The translations under genes were made by a program, and so were the position numbers. The notes under the pieces are model-generated. The model had not been told where the DNA came from. It searched no databases and saw nothing but the letters and a program-made list of their open reading frames with translations. Below, piece after piece: positions 1 to 6,768 of a DNA stretch of 8,980 nucleotides (its first letter is position 1; each line of letters opens with the position of its first letter). This DNA comes from Candidatus Hydrogenedentota bacterium (GTDB lineage: Bacteria; Hydrogenedentota; Hydrogenedentia; Hydrogenedentales; JAEUWI01). Location of the stretch: NCBI GenBank assembly GCA_030430835.1, contig JAUIKJ010000100.1, positions 1 to 8,980 of the forward strand, read 5' to 3'.

Positions 1-2
1 GC

Positions 3-206
3 CACAGCCGCGTGGTCGCCGCCTTCGAAGGCCTGCGTCTCGTGCTCACGCTCATCATCGGCATCTGGGCCATCCCCCGCTACGGCGTTTGGGGCATGGC
101 CATGACCATGGCCGGCGTCCGCGCCGGGGTGAGCGTGGTGACCTATCTCGTTGCACACCAGACGGTTAAGCGGGTGAGCATCCGCGAAGCGGAGGAGGGG
201 GTGTAG
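3..206 (+). CDS. C-terminal end of a polysaccharide flippase-like membrane protein (5' end outside window)
   Basis: The reading frame is open from the left edge of the window to a TAG at 204-206, so this is the last ~67 residues of a longer protein. It shows two hydrophobic segments, one around LRLVLTLIIGIWAIP and one around GMAMTMAGVRAGVSVVTYLV, separated by a short PRYGVWG turn, and it ends in a charged tail (KRVSIREAEEGV). A proline followed by Y/F-G-x-x-G between the last membrane helices is typical of the C-terminus of Wzx/MATE-like oligosaccharide flippases. That family moves undecaprenyl-linked repeat units across the inner membrane. The neighbouring polymerase and glycosyltransferases fit this role. 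The family call rests on a short fragment plus context, so another multi-pass transporter is possible. A GTG at 12 lies inside the frame but is not needed as a start. Confidence 0.6.
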   Translation, partial: HSRVVAAFEGLRLVLTLIIGIWAIPRYGVWGMAMTMAGVRAGVSVVTYLVAHQTVKRVSIREAEEGV

Positions 207-221
207 GGCGGTGGGGCGTGT

Positions 222-246
222 AAATTGAACATTGAATGTTCAATTT
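222..246. repeat. Perfect 12-base palindrome, AT-rich
   Basis: AAATTGAACATT (222-233) is followed by a single G and then its exact reverse complement AATGTTCAATTT (235-246). It starts 16 bases after the flippase stop codon in otherwise GC-rich DNA. The symmetry and near-absent spacer suit a dimeric DNA-binding protein site or a dispersed intergenic repeat. As a terminator it is atypical, because the stem is AT-rich, the loop is minimal and no longer T-tract follows. Confidence 0.6.
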
Positions 247-374
247 GCATGGGCGATATCCAGTGCGCGGAGCGCCTTTAACCACGCTGCGCCATCAGGC
301 GCATCCATGCTTTGAGCCGGTGTCCGCACTGACGGTTCAAACAAGGTCTCACGCTCCCGTTCCACGTTCGCTGG

Positions 375-398
375 ATTCCCGCCTGCGCGGGAATGACG
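375..398. repeat. dRS3-like palindromic intergenic repeat
   Basis: The arms ATTCCCGC (375-382) and GCGGGAAT (387-394) flank a CTGC loop and are followed by GACG. This matches the ATTCCC-N8-GGGAAT form of the dRS3 repeat described in Neisseria; similar sequences (GGATTCCCGC...GCGGGAATGACGG) are widespread in other bacteria. Translation across such repeats gives the familiar spurious peptides VIPAQAGIQ and LDSRLRGNDG, both of which occur here. A 12-base fragment of the same repeat lies at 7964-7975. Confidence 0.75.
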
Positions 399-454
399 GG
401 TGCGCGAGGACTATGCGGTGGCGTTTCGGAGCGATATCGTTTACCAATAGTTGC

Positions 455-591
455 CTTCGTTGTGGCGCGGTCTCCTGACCGCGTCACATGATCGACCGCA
501 GGTCTCAAGGTACACGGGCGGAATTCCGCCGTTCTTCTTGAGACCTGCGGTCGATTAGGTGTGATGGTCAGGAGACCACCACACAACGCAG
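455..591. repeat. 137-base imperfect inverted repeat (palindromic element)
   Basis: Nearly the whole element folds on itself around position 523. Matching blocks, outside to inside, are CTTCGTTGTG (455-464) with CACAACGCAG (582-591, one mismatch), GGTCTCCTGACC (469-480) with GGTCAGGAGACC (566-577, perfect), and ATCGACCGCAGGTCTCAAG (491-509) with its exact complement at 537-555 (19 bases). A perfect 14-base palindrome, GGCGGAATTCCGCC (517-530), sits at the centre. The 10-base spacers at 481-490 and 556-565 pair poorly. There is no coding capacity and no transposase, so it resembles a MITE or REP/BIME-type palindromic element. AGTTG occurs at 449-453 and 590-594, a possible but unproven 5-base target duplication. 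Confidence 0.85.
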
Positions 592-614
592 TTGTGGCCG
601 GTCTCTTGACGGCG
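567..614. repeat. Third, directly oriented copy of the repeat end, forming a second hairpin
   Basis: Positions 591-614 repeat 459-483 in the same orientation: GTTGTGGC, then GGTCTC, then TGAC with GCG. One base is missing and there are two substitutions. With the right arm of the 137-base element it makes a second hairpin: GTCAGGAGACC (567-577) with GGTCTCTTGAC (600-610, one mismatch) enclosing CACAAC (582-587) with GTTGTG (591-596) around a GCA loop. The three end copies therefore alternate forward, reverse, forward, and two mutually exclusive hairpins share the middle arm. Confidence 0.7.
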
Positions 615-663
615 CTGTCCGCCTCTCGCCTCCCCCCGGCTGCCTTCGCGCCTTCGCTTGTAC

Positions 664-669
664 TATGAT
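664..669 (+). promoter_or_regulatory. Possible -10 element just upstream of the operon's first start codon
   Basis: TATGAT matches five of six bases of the sigma-70 -10 consensus and ends six bases before the ATG at 676. If used, transcription would begin at or beside the ATG and give a leaderless message. No good -35 hexamer lies 16-18 bases upstream, and no purine-rich ribosome binding site is visible before the ATG other than GGGG abutting it. The call is weak. Confidence 0.22.
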
Positions 670-675
670 GCGGGG

Positions 676-1872
676 ATGGCGCTCACCGACCGCGACATTG
701 TTATCTTCACCTATGCCGACTGGCATGCGAGCTGGAGCACGCCGCAGCAGATTGCGACACGGCTGGCACCGGGAAACCGGGTGCTGTATGTGGATCAGCC
801 GCGGTCGTTTTTGTATGGCCTGAAGAAGGCGGATACGCAGGGGGCGGGGGTGTGGGAAGGGCCGCGCTTGCAGGAGGTGCGAGAGAATTTCTGGGTGTAT
901 CACCTGCCGCATGTCTTCCTGCCGGTGGGCGGGATGCCGCTGCCGCTGGCGAAGCTGGCGATGGATCTGAATGGCCGGGTCATTGCGGCGCTGGTGAAGC
1001 GGCAGATGAAGGCGCTGGGCTTTGAGGATGCGATCCTGTGGAACTTCTCGCCGCTGCATGGGCGGGCGGTGCGCCATCTCCCCCACGCGCTGGCGATTTA
1101 TGACATCGCGGATGTGTGGGTGAATTATCTGCATGATGCCTCGGGGCGCGGGGTGGTGCAGTGGGTGGAGGAGCATCTGTGCCGGACGGCGGACCTGGTG
1201 CTGCCCAGCACGGAGAATATGGCGCAGCAGTTTGCCCCGCTGAATCCGGAGACGCATGTCGTCCATCACGCGGCGGATTATCCGCACTTTTCGAAGGCGG
1301 CGGCCCCGGAGACGGAGGTGCCGGAGGACATCCGGGAATTGCCCCGGCCGATCATCGGCTCGGTGGGGGTGATCGACCCGGATCGCTTCGATGTGGGGTT
1401 GATCGAATACCTGTCGCAGATGCGGCGAAAGTGGTCGATTGTGCTGGTGGGTCCACCGCGCAAAGACATGGATATGACTCGACTTGCGTCCTGTCCTAAT
1501 GTATACTTGACGGGCAATCGGCCAATTGCGGAATTGCCGAATTATCTGAAGGGGATGGACGTGACGCTCATCCCCTACAAGGTGAATGAGGCCACGCGGG
1601 ATATTTACCCGCTGAAGCTGCAGGAATACCTGGCGACGGGGAAGCCGACGGTGAGTTCGGTGATGCCGTCGGTGATGCCGTACCGTGATGTGGTGCGGCT
1701 GGCGGGAACGCATGCCGGCTTCGTGACGGAGATCGAGGCGGCGCTGGCGGAGCAGGGGGATCCGGCGCGGGCGGCGGCGCGGCAGGCGGTGGCCCGGGAG
1801 AATTCCTGGGAGGGCCGGGTGGCCGAGAAGTGTGCGCACGTCGCACGGCTGTTGGACGAACGGAAGCGGTAG
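676..1872 (+). CDS. Glycosyltransferase (GT-B fold, GT4/TuaH-like)
   Basis: A 398-residue putative cytoplasmic glycosyltransferase, probably adding a sugar from a nucleotide donor to the lipid-linked repeat unit. The N-terminal half begins with a beta strand and acceptor-side motif (DIVIFTYADWHASWSTPQQ, residues 7-25) and NRVLYVDQP (34-42), as in TuaH-like enzymes. The middle holds LAIYDIADVWVNY (139-151) and ADLVLPSTENMAQQF (172-186). The C-terminal Rossmann half has PIIGSVGVID (225-234) and YPLKLQEYLATGKP (311-324), in which Glu317 is the usual nucleotide-sugar-binding glutamate. ATG 676 is chosen over an in-frame TTG at 658 because it begins the conserved N-terminus, although no clear ribosome binding site precedes it. 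A 12-base tandem duplication at 1657-1680 repeats SVMP in frame. It is the first gene of the five-gene unit, nine bases before the polymerase gene. The sugar and linkage cannot be read from sequence. Confidence 0.88.
   Translation: MALTDRDIVIFTYADWHASWSTPQQIATRLAPGNRVLYVDQPRSFLYGLKKADTQGAGVWEGPRLQEVRENFWVYHLPHVFLPVGGMPLPLAKLAMDLNGRVIAALVKRQMKALGFEDAILWNFSPLHGRAVRHLPHALAIYDIADVWVNYLHDASGRGVVQWVEEHLCRTADLVLPSTENMAQQFAPLNPETHVVHHAADYPHFSKAAAPETEVPEDIRELPRPIIGSVGVIDPDRFDVGLIEYLSQMRRKWSIVLVGPPRKDMDMTRLASCPNVYLTGNRPIAELPNYLKGMDVTLIPYKVNEATRDIYPLKLQEYLATGKPTVSSVMPSVMPYRDVVRLAGTHAGFVTEIEAALAEQGDPARAAARQAVARENSWEGRVAEKCAHVARLLDERKR
1657..1680 (+). repeat. 12-base in-frame tandem duplication within the first glycosyltransferase
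   Basis: TCGGTGATGCCG occurs twice back to back (1657-1668 and 1669-1680) with no mismatch, encoding SVMP-SVMP shortly after the donor-binding glutamate. A perfect copy in frame suggests a recent slippage or duplication event. Confidence 0.85.
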
Positions 1873-1875
1873 GAG
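1871..1875 (+). promoter_or_regulatory. Ribosome binding site of the polymerase gene
   Basis: AGGAG overlaps the last two bases of the preceding TAG stop and lies six bases before ATG 1882. It is the clearest Shine-Dalgarno sequence in the operon and fixes this start. Confidence 0.75.
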
Positions 1876-1881
1876 ACCCGA

Positions 1882-3393
1882 ATGAGCGCAGGGACGTTGA
1901 GCACCGGCGGTGCCACGAAGAGTCTGGTCGGCCCGATCCCGCTTGCCTTGTTCGCGCTGGTCTACGCGCTCGGCGTTGTCGTCTTCGATGTCTACGCCTT
2001 CCTCGCGCTGTTTGGCGCGGTGGTCTTTGCGGTCTTCATCTATTTCCCGGCACTCGGCGTGTATGCCACGGCGGCGGCGCTGCTGCTGCAGGGTTCGACC
2101 GGCGTGTTGGGCATCGTGAACGACAATGCACCCGTGGCGATCACGGCGGCGCAGATCGCCGGTATCGCCGCGCTGGGCGCGTGGCTGACGAACCTGCTGC
2201 TGGCGAAGACACCGCTGCGCTTGAACCTGCCGGTGGTGCTGCTGGGCTGCTTCATCATTTCGGCACTATTCTCGACACTCTTGTCCCCGGAACGCATCGA
2301 GCAGTTGCCGCACTGGGCGCGACTCGCGTTCCGATTCGCCTTCTTCCTGCTGGTGGTCAACACGATCAACACGCCGCAAAAGCTCCGGACCTATGTGGTC
2401 GTGCTGCTGCTGTCGGGCTTTGCGATGGCGGCGGTGGCGGTGGCGCAGCATTACCTGCCACAGATGCAGGTGGCCGGCGCGGGCGCCTGGGCCAGCCTGA
2501 GCGGCGTGGACGCGGCCTATGTGGACCAGGAATCCCTGCAGGGCGAGGCGGCGATTCGCGTCTCGGGCCGCGCGGGCCACTCGAACTGGTTGGCCATGAT
2601 CCTGCTGCTGCTGATGCCGATGAACGCGTGGTGGTTTGCCTACGCGAAGAGCAACGGCGCAAAGGCCTTTGTGCTCTTTGTGACGCTGGTGGAGGTCATC
2701 GCGCTGACGCTGACCTACACACGTACCGGTCTCGTGATCGGCGTGGTGCTGATTGCGCTGGTACTGGTACGGCGGCTGGTCCATATCACGCCGATGCGCG
2801 TGTTTGGCTTCCTGCTCGCGGGCGTCATCGCCTTCTCCTTGCTCCCGGATGCGTACAAGGAACGTGTTCTTAGCCCGAAGCAGTACACCCGCAGCCAGTC
2901 GGTGCAGAGCCGCGTGGAGTTGCAGGAAGGTGCCGCGCGCTACTTCGCGCAGAACCCAATCTTCGGATTGGGCCAGGGCGGCTTTGGCATTGAGTTCATC
3001 CACGAGCGGAGTTATTCCGGCGCGATGATGCGCTTCATGGTGGAGAAACAGGGCTGGGACGCGGTCTTCGTGGGCACGCACAACATGTACCTGCAGTTGG
3101 GCGCGGACTCCGGCATTCTGGGCTTGGGGCTTTTCCTTGCCTTCTATGTCATCATGGCGCGGCGGCTCTGGCTTGCCGAACAGCGATACGAGCAAGACGG
3201 CGACAAGATGGGCGCGATGATGAGCAGTTCGATCTTCATCAGCCTGATTGGATTCATGCTGTGCGCCGTGTTCCTGCATGCCTTGCACCAGGAGATCTGG
3301 TGGATGGTGGCCGCGGCCGCCATCACGATTCCGCTCTACGGTTTCGACTTCCGCAAACCGCAGCCCGATTCGGCGCCGGCCTCGGCGGCGTGA
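1882..3393 (+). CDS. O-antigen ligase/polymerase family protein (Wzy/WaaL-like)
   Basis: A 503-residue integral inner-membrane protein of the O-antigen ligase/Wzy superfamily, which joins undecaprenyl-linked glycans either into longer polymer or onto an acceptor on the periplasmic side. About 12 hydrophobic segments can be seen, the first near residues 17-38 and the last near 470-488. A large hydrophilic loop lies at about 323-405. Family hallmarks are GRAGHSNWLAMIL (229-241), the arginine in LTYTRTGLVIG (Arg281), NPIFGLGQGGFG (358-369) and THNMYLQLGADSGILGLG (399-416). His400 corresponds to the loop histidine that is functionally important in WaaL/Wzy proteins. The start has a good ribosome binding site at 1871-1875. 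Its stop overlaps the hydrolase start by four bases. Polymerase is favoured over lipid-A ligase from the surrounding glycosyltransferases, but sequence alone does not decide. Confidence 0.88.
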   Translation: MSAGTLSTGGATKSLVGPIPLALFALVYALGVVVFDVYAFLALFGAVVFAVFIYFPALGVYATAAALLLQGSTGVLGIVNDNAPVAITAAQIAGIAALGAWLTNLLLAKTPLRLNLPVVLLGCFIISALFSTLLSPERIEQLPHWARLAFRFAFFLLVVNTINTPQKLRTYVVVLLLSGFAMAAVAVAQHYLPQMQVAGAGAWASLSGVDAAYVDQESLQGEAAIRVSGRAGHSNWLAMILLLLMPMNAWWFAYAKSNGAKAFVLFVTLVEVIALTLTYTRTGLVIGVVLIALVLVRRLVHITPMRVFGFLLAGVIAFSLLPDAYKERVLSPKQYTRSQSVQSRVELQEGAARYFAQNPIFGLGQGGFGIEFIHERSYSGAMMRFMVEKQGWDAVFVGTHNMYLQLGADSGILGLGLFLAFYVIMARRLWLAEQRYEQDGDKMGAMMSSSIFISLIGFMLCAVFLHALHQEIWWMVAAAAITIPLYGFDFRKPQPDSAPASAA

Positions 3394-5621
3394 ACGGGCG
3401 TCTCACGCCGCTCCCGTATTCTCTCCCCACAGGATACCTGTCCCTGCTCCGCGCGCTTTGCGTCGTGAGTATCCTGTGCTTCGATGCTGCGGTGGCCTAT
3501 GGCGCTGAATACGCCGGGACGATACGCGGCAAGGGTGGGCCGCCCCTGGCCAACGTGTACCTGGGCTTGATGGATGCCGGCTTTGCGCCGCTGGCCACGG
3601 CGACCACGGGCACAGACGGCGCTTTTCGCCTGAAGAGTGATGCGGACGCGGCGTATCTGGTCGTGCAGCCACCGGCGGACCTCGATATCGAAGGCAAGGC
3701 CAAGGGCTTTCACTGGCAGCCCCGTCTCTTCCAACTGGACACACCGCACGAAGACATCGCGATCGTCCTCCCTCCCGCCTTCAACATGGTGATCGAAGCC
3801 TATGACGCCAACGGAAAGCTGATGCGCTGGCGTGACTTCGAAGCGCTGGGGAAGTATGGCGGACAGTCCTTCTATATGACGCGTGGCGCAGGCATGTCCG
3901 ACGAGACGGTCATCTGGCCGGCCTTCGGCCCGCTCGTGGGTAGCGATGGCGGGGCGCGGGAGGATGGATTGCCCAATCTGATCTGTAATCCGCAAAACGG
4001 CACCACCCGCTATTCGCCGATGTTCTGGGAGGTACCGGGCTACGGCAAGCTGATGCTGGATGGGCTTGCGCCCCTACTGAACAATCACGTCAACCCGGAC
4101 GACCCGCTGGAGCAGTCGGGTGGCTGGTGCATCAGGCTGAACTATGATTTGGCAAGGGGGGTTCATTCCCGGCTACGTACGATGATCCCGGAAGGCCATC
4201 CTGCATCGGCGCAACTTGCGGAACTGAACAATGCGCTGCGCGCCCTCGAGGCCATGAACGATCGGGTGGAACAGGCTAAAGCCGCTGACCTGCTGCTCGC
4301 CAAGTCGCTGCGCCTGCAGGACGATCTCGCCTACGACAACGCACTGACCGCGATCCCGAAGACACGCATGGGCACGGTGGCGCTATCGCTGACGCTGCCG
4401 GAGGGCGCGGACCCGTCGGCCTATACCGTTCATCTCGAGCAGGTGCGGCGGCCCTACAGCTTCGGGGTGTATGAGGGCAGTCCGTACAACGCGGCGGCGT
4501 GGGAAACCGCGCGGTCCGCGGGCTTCGATCTGGCCACGGTGTTGCTCGGCTGGGACTGGACAAAGAACCCGGCGGCGCGGAAGCGCGACATTGATCGCGT
4601 CTTCGGCATCAGCGCGCTGGACAAGCTGGGCTACACAATCAAGGCACACGGCGCGGTGTGGTTGCAGGGCTACGGCATCCTGCCCGCGGAAGCGATGACG
4701 ATGCCGCACGATGCGCTGCAAGATCGCATGCTCGCGCAGCAGCGAGGTCTGCTGGAAACCTTTGGCGATCCGATTGATCTCTGGGAAGCGATGAACGAAC
4801 CCGCCGCAACGAATGTCGTGGGGATGGAACGCACGCAGGTGATGACCATGCTGGATGCGGCGGCGAAGAACATCCAGGAACTCGACCCCTCCCCCACGCT
4901 GGTGAACAGCCCACACGAGTTGAGTTATGGCGGCAAGTATTTCCTGCACAAGCTGGACGGTACGCCGGCGGATGACTACCCGCTGACCTACACGGAATTC
5001 CTGAATCGTGCGGAAGATGCGGGCGCGCTCGACGACATCGACATCATCGGCCTGCAACTCTATCCCGGCTTTCATCTGAACGATGACTTCGGCAATGTGC
5101 AGGGGCCGGCGATGACGCCGGCGGCGATTGGCGACTTGCTGAACGTTTACGCGCGCTACAAGAAGCCGATTCACATTACCGAGTTTTCCGTGCCCTCCGA
5201 ATACGCCGATGGCGCGACCAACGGCTGGTGGCGGGAGCCGTGGAACGAGGAGATACAGGCGGAATACGCGGCGCGGGTCTATACCATCGCCTTCGCGAAT
5301 CCTTGGGTACAGTCCATCGGCTGGTGGGACATCACGGATGAGAAGCCGTCGGTGCGCCACGGCGGCCTGCTGCGCGCGGACGGCTCGCCGAAGCCGGTGT
5401 TTACCCGGCTCAAGGATCTGATTGCATCGTGGACCACGAACGAGACCGTGACGCCGGACGCCAACGGCGAGACCAGTATCCGCGCCTTCGGCGGGGATCT
5501 ACGCCTGACCGTGCGCGATGCGTCGGGCGTGGTGGCGGAGGAGGAATTCGACCTGTGGCCGGGTTGGACCCGGCGCGTTGAGATTGACCTGACGGGCGCA
5601 GACGCCGATGCCGAAGACTAA
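3390..5621 (+). CDS. Secreted GH10-like glycoside hydrolase with N-terminal beta-sandwich domain
   Basis: A 743-residue exported protein if translation starts at GTG 3390, which overlaps the polymerase stop (GTGA) and suggests coupled translation; no ribosome binding site is evident. An in-frame ATG at 3261 would bury 130 bases in the polymerase gene and is rejected. Residues 17-38 (YLSLLRALCVVSILCFDAAVAYG) form a signal peptide, with cleavage near residues 36-39. Residues 41-95 resemble a carboxypeptidase-regulatory-like fold. Residues ~120-325 are unassigned, with a helical, charged stretch at 275-315. The catalytic domain (~356-690) carries RPYSFGVYEG, LGYTIKAHGAVW (His420), DLWEAMNEP (Glu470, predicted acid/base), PIHITEFSVPSE (Glu598, predicted nucleophile) and IGWWDITDEKPS followed by GLLRADGSPKPVF. 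These parallel the GHTLVW, VNE, TE and WGxxD signatures of GH10 endo-xylanases in clan GH-A. It probably cleaves the cluster's own glycan in the periplasm or outside. Another clan GH-A family cannot be excluded. Confidence 0.82.
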   Translation: MNGRLTPLPYSLPTGYLSLLRALCVVSILCFDAAVAYGAEYAGTIRGKGGPPLANVYLGLMDAGFAPLATATTGTDGAFRLKSDADAAYLVVQPPADLDIEGKAKGFHWQPRLFQLDTPHEDIAIVLPPAFNMVIEAYDANGKLMRWRDFEALGKYGGQSFYMTRGAGMSDETVIWPAFGPLVGSDGGAREDGLPNLICNPQNGTTRYSPMFWEVPGYGKLMLDGLAPLLNNHVNPDDPLEQSGGWCIRLNYDLARGVHSRLRTMIPEGHPASAQLAELNNALRALEAMNDRVEQAKAADLLLAKSLRLQDDLAYDNALTAIPKTRMGTVALSLTLPEGADPSAYTVHLEQVRRPYSFGVYEGSPYNAAAWETARSAGFDLATVLLGWDWTKNPAARKRDIDRVFGISALDKLGYTIKAHGAVWLQGYGILPAEAMTMPHDALQDRMLAQQRGLLETFGDPIDLWEAMNEPAATNVVGMERTQVMTMLDAAAKNIQELDPSPTLVNSPHELSYGGKYFLHKLDGTPADDYPLTYTEFLNRAEDAGALDDIDIIGLQLYPGFHLNDDFGNVQGPAMTPAAIGDLLNVYARYKKPIHITEFSVPSEYADGATNGWWREPWNEEIQAEYAARVYTIAFANPWVQSIGWWDITDEKPSVRHGGLLRADGSPKPVFTRLKDLIASWTTNETVTPDANGETSIRAFGGDLRLTVRDASGVVAEEEFDLWPGWTRRVEIDLTGADADAED

Positions 5622-6768
5622 CGTCCTCTATCTCATCCGCACCTGGGCGCTGGGCGGATCGCACACCATCATCCTGCTGTTGCTGAAGCATCTGCCCGCG
5701 GACGAATTCAACATCATTACCGTGCCCTACGACGCCCCGGGCGACGGCGACGCGCGCTTCATCGCCTCGGTGGAAGCGCAGGGCGGATCGGTCGCGCCGG
5801 AGCGCATCCCGTGGCGGAGCCGCGGCAACTGGTTCAATGCGCGGCGCACCATCGGCGAACTGATCGAGAAGTATGAGATCGACTTGGTTCATTGCCACGA
5901 CACGCACTCCAACGTGCTGGTGGGGCTCGGCCGGAAGCGCTGGCCCTGCGCGTGCATCGCGAGTCCCTATGGCTGGTGGGAACCGAAGTGGCACCTGCAG
6001 GCGCGGCTGTATCACTGGGTGGAGAAGAAGAAGGCGCTGCCGCAGTTCGACCGGGTATACACCGTGTCGCAGGACATGAAGCAAAAGATCCTCGCCGGGC
6101 CGACACGGCCCGAGCGGATTCACGTGATTCACACGGGCCTCGACCTCGCCCAGATCGACGCGGGCGCGCCACGCGATACGGTACGCCGTGACCTGGGCTT
6201 CGACACGGACGCCATGGCCGCGGGCACGGTGAGCCGGCTGGAACGCGAGAAGGGGCATACGCACCTGCTGCATGCCTTTGCCAAAGTGACATGCGACCTG
6301 CGCAATCTGCACCTACTCATCGTCGGTACCGGCAGCGAGGCCGATGAACTCAAGCGCACGGCACAACGGCTCGGCGTGGCAGACCGCACGATATTTACCG
6401 GCTTCTACGACGACCTGCCGGGCGCTCTGCACGCGATGGACTGCTTTGTGCAGCCGAGCATCGATCACGAGGGTTTCCCGACGGCGGTGCTCGAAGCGCA
6501 GGCCGCGGGCTTGCCGGTGATCGCGTCAAACATCGGCGGCACCCACGAGACGATGGCCGACGGCACGACCGGACTTCTCGTGCCGCCGGGCGACGCCGAC
6601 GCGCTCGCGGAAGCCTTGCGTGCGCTGGCCACGGACCCGGTGCGCCGCAGCGAAATGGCGGCGGCGGCGCGGGCGCACATTGAGAACCGCTTTACCCTGG
6701 ATAAGATGATCGGCCAGATGACCGAGATGTACCACGCGGCGATCGAAGACCACCGGAAGCGCCGATGA
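5608..6768 (+). CDS. GT4-family glycosyltransferase
   Basis: A 386-residue GT-B-fold glycosyltransferase expected to act at the cytoplasmic face on the lipid-linked repeat unit. The N-terminus VLYLIRTWALGGSHTIILLLL (residues 6-26) is the glycine-rich acceptor-side motif, which supports ATG 5608 although it overlaps the hydrolase gene by 14 bases and has only a weak ribosome binding site. IDLVHCHDTHSNVL (91-104) and RVYTVSQDMKQKI (149-161) follow. The donor half has GTVSRLEREKGH (206-217) and LLIVGTGSE (236-244). The EX7E motif is intact in DHEGFPTAVLEA, with Glu288 and Glu296. PVIASNIGGTHETMADGTTG (305-324) completes the retaining GT4 pattern. Length is normal for the family. Donor and linkage are unknown. 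Confidence 0.92.
   Translation: MPKTNVLYLIRTWALGGSHTIILLLLKHLPADEFNIITVPYDAPGDGDARFIASVEAQGGSVAPERIPWRSRGNWFNARRTIGELIEKYEIDLVHCHDTHSNVLVGLGRKRWPCACIASPYGWWEPKWHLQARLYHWVEKKKALPQFDRVYTVSQDMKQKILAGPTRPERIHVIHTGLDLAQIDAGAPRDTVRRDLGFDTDAMAAGTVSRLEREKGHTHLLHAFAKVTCDLRNLHLLIVGTGSEADELKRTAQRLGVADRTIFTGFYDDLPGALHAMDCFVQPSIDHEGFPTAVLEAQAAGLPVIASNIGGTHETMADGTTGLLVPPGDADALAEALRALATDPVRRSEMAAAARAHIENRFTLDKMIGQMTEMYHAAIEDHRKRR

Larger units (their letters stand above)
207..675. other. 469-base gene-free, repeat-rich intergenic region
   Basis: No convincing gene lies between the flippase stop and the glycosyltransferase start. The stretch holds an AT-rich palindrome (222-246), a dRS3-like repeat (375-398), a 137-base imperfect inverted repeat (455-591) and a third copy of its end sequence (591-614). 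Open frames here on both strands translate across these repeats and give the low-complexity peptides expected of repeat DNA. The region probably separates the flippase gene from the downstream five-gene unit and should contain that unit's promoter, but no strong -35/-10 pair is visible. The one good -10-like hexamer is at 664-669. Confidence 0.8.

Noticed and set aside
236..478. 80-codon plus-strand open frame in the first intergenic region
   Set aside because: It runs across the dRS3-like repeat and contains LDSRLRGNDG, a well-known spurious translation of that repeat. It begins inside the AT-rich palindrome and lacks a ribosome binding site.
278..586. 102-codon minus-strand open frame in the first intergenic region
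   Set aside because: It contains VIPAQAGIQ, the usual false peptide from dRS3-like repeats, and spans the 137-base inverted repeat. No protein-like composition or conserved motif is visible.
455..614. Integron attC site
   Set aside because: The inverted repeat was compared with attC-type end motifs (RYYYAAC and GTTRRRY). The terminal GTTGTGG/CCACAAC-like words do not fit, and no integrase or cassette structure is present.
566..635. sigma-70 promoter using TTGACG at 607-612
   Set aside because: TTGACG is a fair -35 match, but the bases about 17 downstream are CT- and CCGG-rich with no -10-like hexamer.
568..1839. 423-codon minus-strand open frame opposite the first glycosyltransferase
   Set aside because: It is long only because of GC-rich codon bias on the other strand. 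It is dominated by Arg, His, Pro and Gln with no recognisable domain, whereas the plus strand encodes a clear glycosyltransferase.
1830..2873. 347-codon plus-strand frame overlapping the polymerase gene
   Set aside because: It is a frame-shifted shadow rich in Arg, Gly and Ala. The overlapping frame has coherent membrane segments and O-antigen ligase motifs.
3261..3389. N-terminal extension of the hydrolase to the ATG at 3261
   Set aside because: It would overlap the polymerase gene by about 130 bases and place a non-signal sequence before the signal peptide. GTG 3390 gives a normal export signal and a coupled start.
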